This document shows positions 6,566 to 6,662 of a DNA stretch of 6,662 nt, piece by piece; position 1 is the stretch's first letter; each line of letters opens with the position of its first letter. The DNA is from Leptolinea sp. (GTDB lineage: Bacteria > Chloroflexota > Anaerolineae > Anaerolineales > Anaerolineaceae). The stretch spans positions 1-6,662 of the forward strand of contig JALHEL010000109.1 in the NCBI GenBank assembly GCA_022837205.1, written 5' to 3'. Made by a program: the position numbers and the translations under genes. The notes beneath the pieces are model-generated. The model ran no database searches, had not been told where the DNA came from, and was given only the letters and a program-made list of their open reading frames with translations.

Positions 6566-6662
6566 ATGAACGAGAATTATCTGAAAATCATTTTTATCAT
6601 TGACGAGAGCGGATCCATGCAAGGCACGGAAAAGGACGTTATTGGCGGTTTCAACCATTTTA
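6566..6662 (+). CDS. von Willebrand factor A (vWA) domain protein, 5' end only
   Basis: The window holds the first 32 codons; the gene runs off the right edge. The visible part is the first beta strand and metal-ion-dependent adhesion site of a vWA domain: hydrophobic 'YLKIIFIID' followed by D13-E-S15-G-S17, the DxSxS motif that coordinates a divalent cation and protein ligands. The following 'TEKDVIGGFNHF' resembles intracellular bacterial vWA proteins (of the 'SGSMxGxExDxIGGFN' type), which lack a signal peptide, as here, and commonly act as scaffolds in multi-protein modules alongside kinases, phosphatases or ATPases. AAGGG at about 6553-6557 is a plausible ribosome-binding site nine bases before the ATG. 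The rest of the domain architecture cannot be seen. Confidence 0.88.
   Translation, partial: MNENYLKIIFIIDESGSMQGTEKDVIGGFNHF

Noticed and set aside
6142..6658. Overlapping - strand open frames across the end of the 336-residue gene and the vWA start
   Set aside because: They oppose two supported + strand genes and their translations are low in recognisable structure (rich in P, S, H and R), typical of antisense shadows.
1..6662. Mobile element, attachment site or CRISPR signals around the restriction operon
   Set aside because: No transposase, integrase, terminal inverted repeats, tRNA fragment or regularly spaced repeat array was seen; the island character rests only on gene content and composition.

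Overview
The window reads like an accessory (defence-island-type) stretch of a Bacteroidota chromosome, probably Bacteroidales or a relative. The evidence is indirect: moderate GC, starts with weak or absent Shine-Dalgarno sequences, two matches to the Bacteroidota -7 box TAnnTTTG upstream of genes, and families common in that phylum (DUF3795, DUF3788, DHCW-motif cupin, and a protein of Bacteroidota character beside a vWA protein). Every gene I can support is on the + strand.

Left part (1-1199): the last 12 codons of an upstream frame, then three small genes of general character. They are a DUF3795 cysteine-rich protein that has only the C-terminal half of its family, a DHCW-motif cupin that seems to lack about 15 internal residues including part of the metal-binding motif, and an apparently intact DUF3788 protein. 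Two damaged genes side by side suggest an eroding region flanking the insertion that follows.

Centre (about 1200-5246): a two-gene McrBC-like, modification-dependent (type IV) restriction system. The first gene joins an N-terminal EVE/PUA-like domain, the presumed reader of modified bases, to a McrB-type AAA+ motor. The second, two bases downstream, is a McrC-type partner with a DUF2357 region, a PD-(D/E)XK nuclease core (PDDEXK_7 type) and a C-terminal extension of about 150 residues that I cannot assign. By analogy with McrBC, the reader finds modified DNA, the NTP-driven ring moves on it, and the nuclease subunit stimulates the motor and cuts. The promoter region and EVE-domain half of the first gene form a sharply AT-rich block (about 1205-1920, near one-third GC by hand count) between regions of about 46-52% GC. 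This suggests that the specificity module was exchanged as a cassette.

Right part (5247-6662): a 199-base gap without a gene, a 336-residue protein of unrecognised function with a coiled-coil centre and a C-terminal region that may be winged-helix-like, and, behind a good Bacteroidota-type promoter, the first 32 codons of a von Willebrand factor A protein with an intact DxSxS metal site. This pair looks like the start of a second multigene module that continues beyond the window. It is the best candidate here for something not well described.

No tRNA, rRNA, CRISPR array, insertion sequence or convincing intrinsic terminator was seen.
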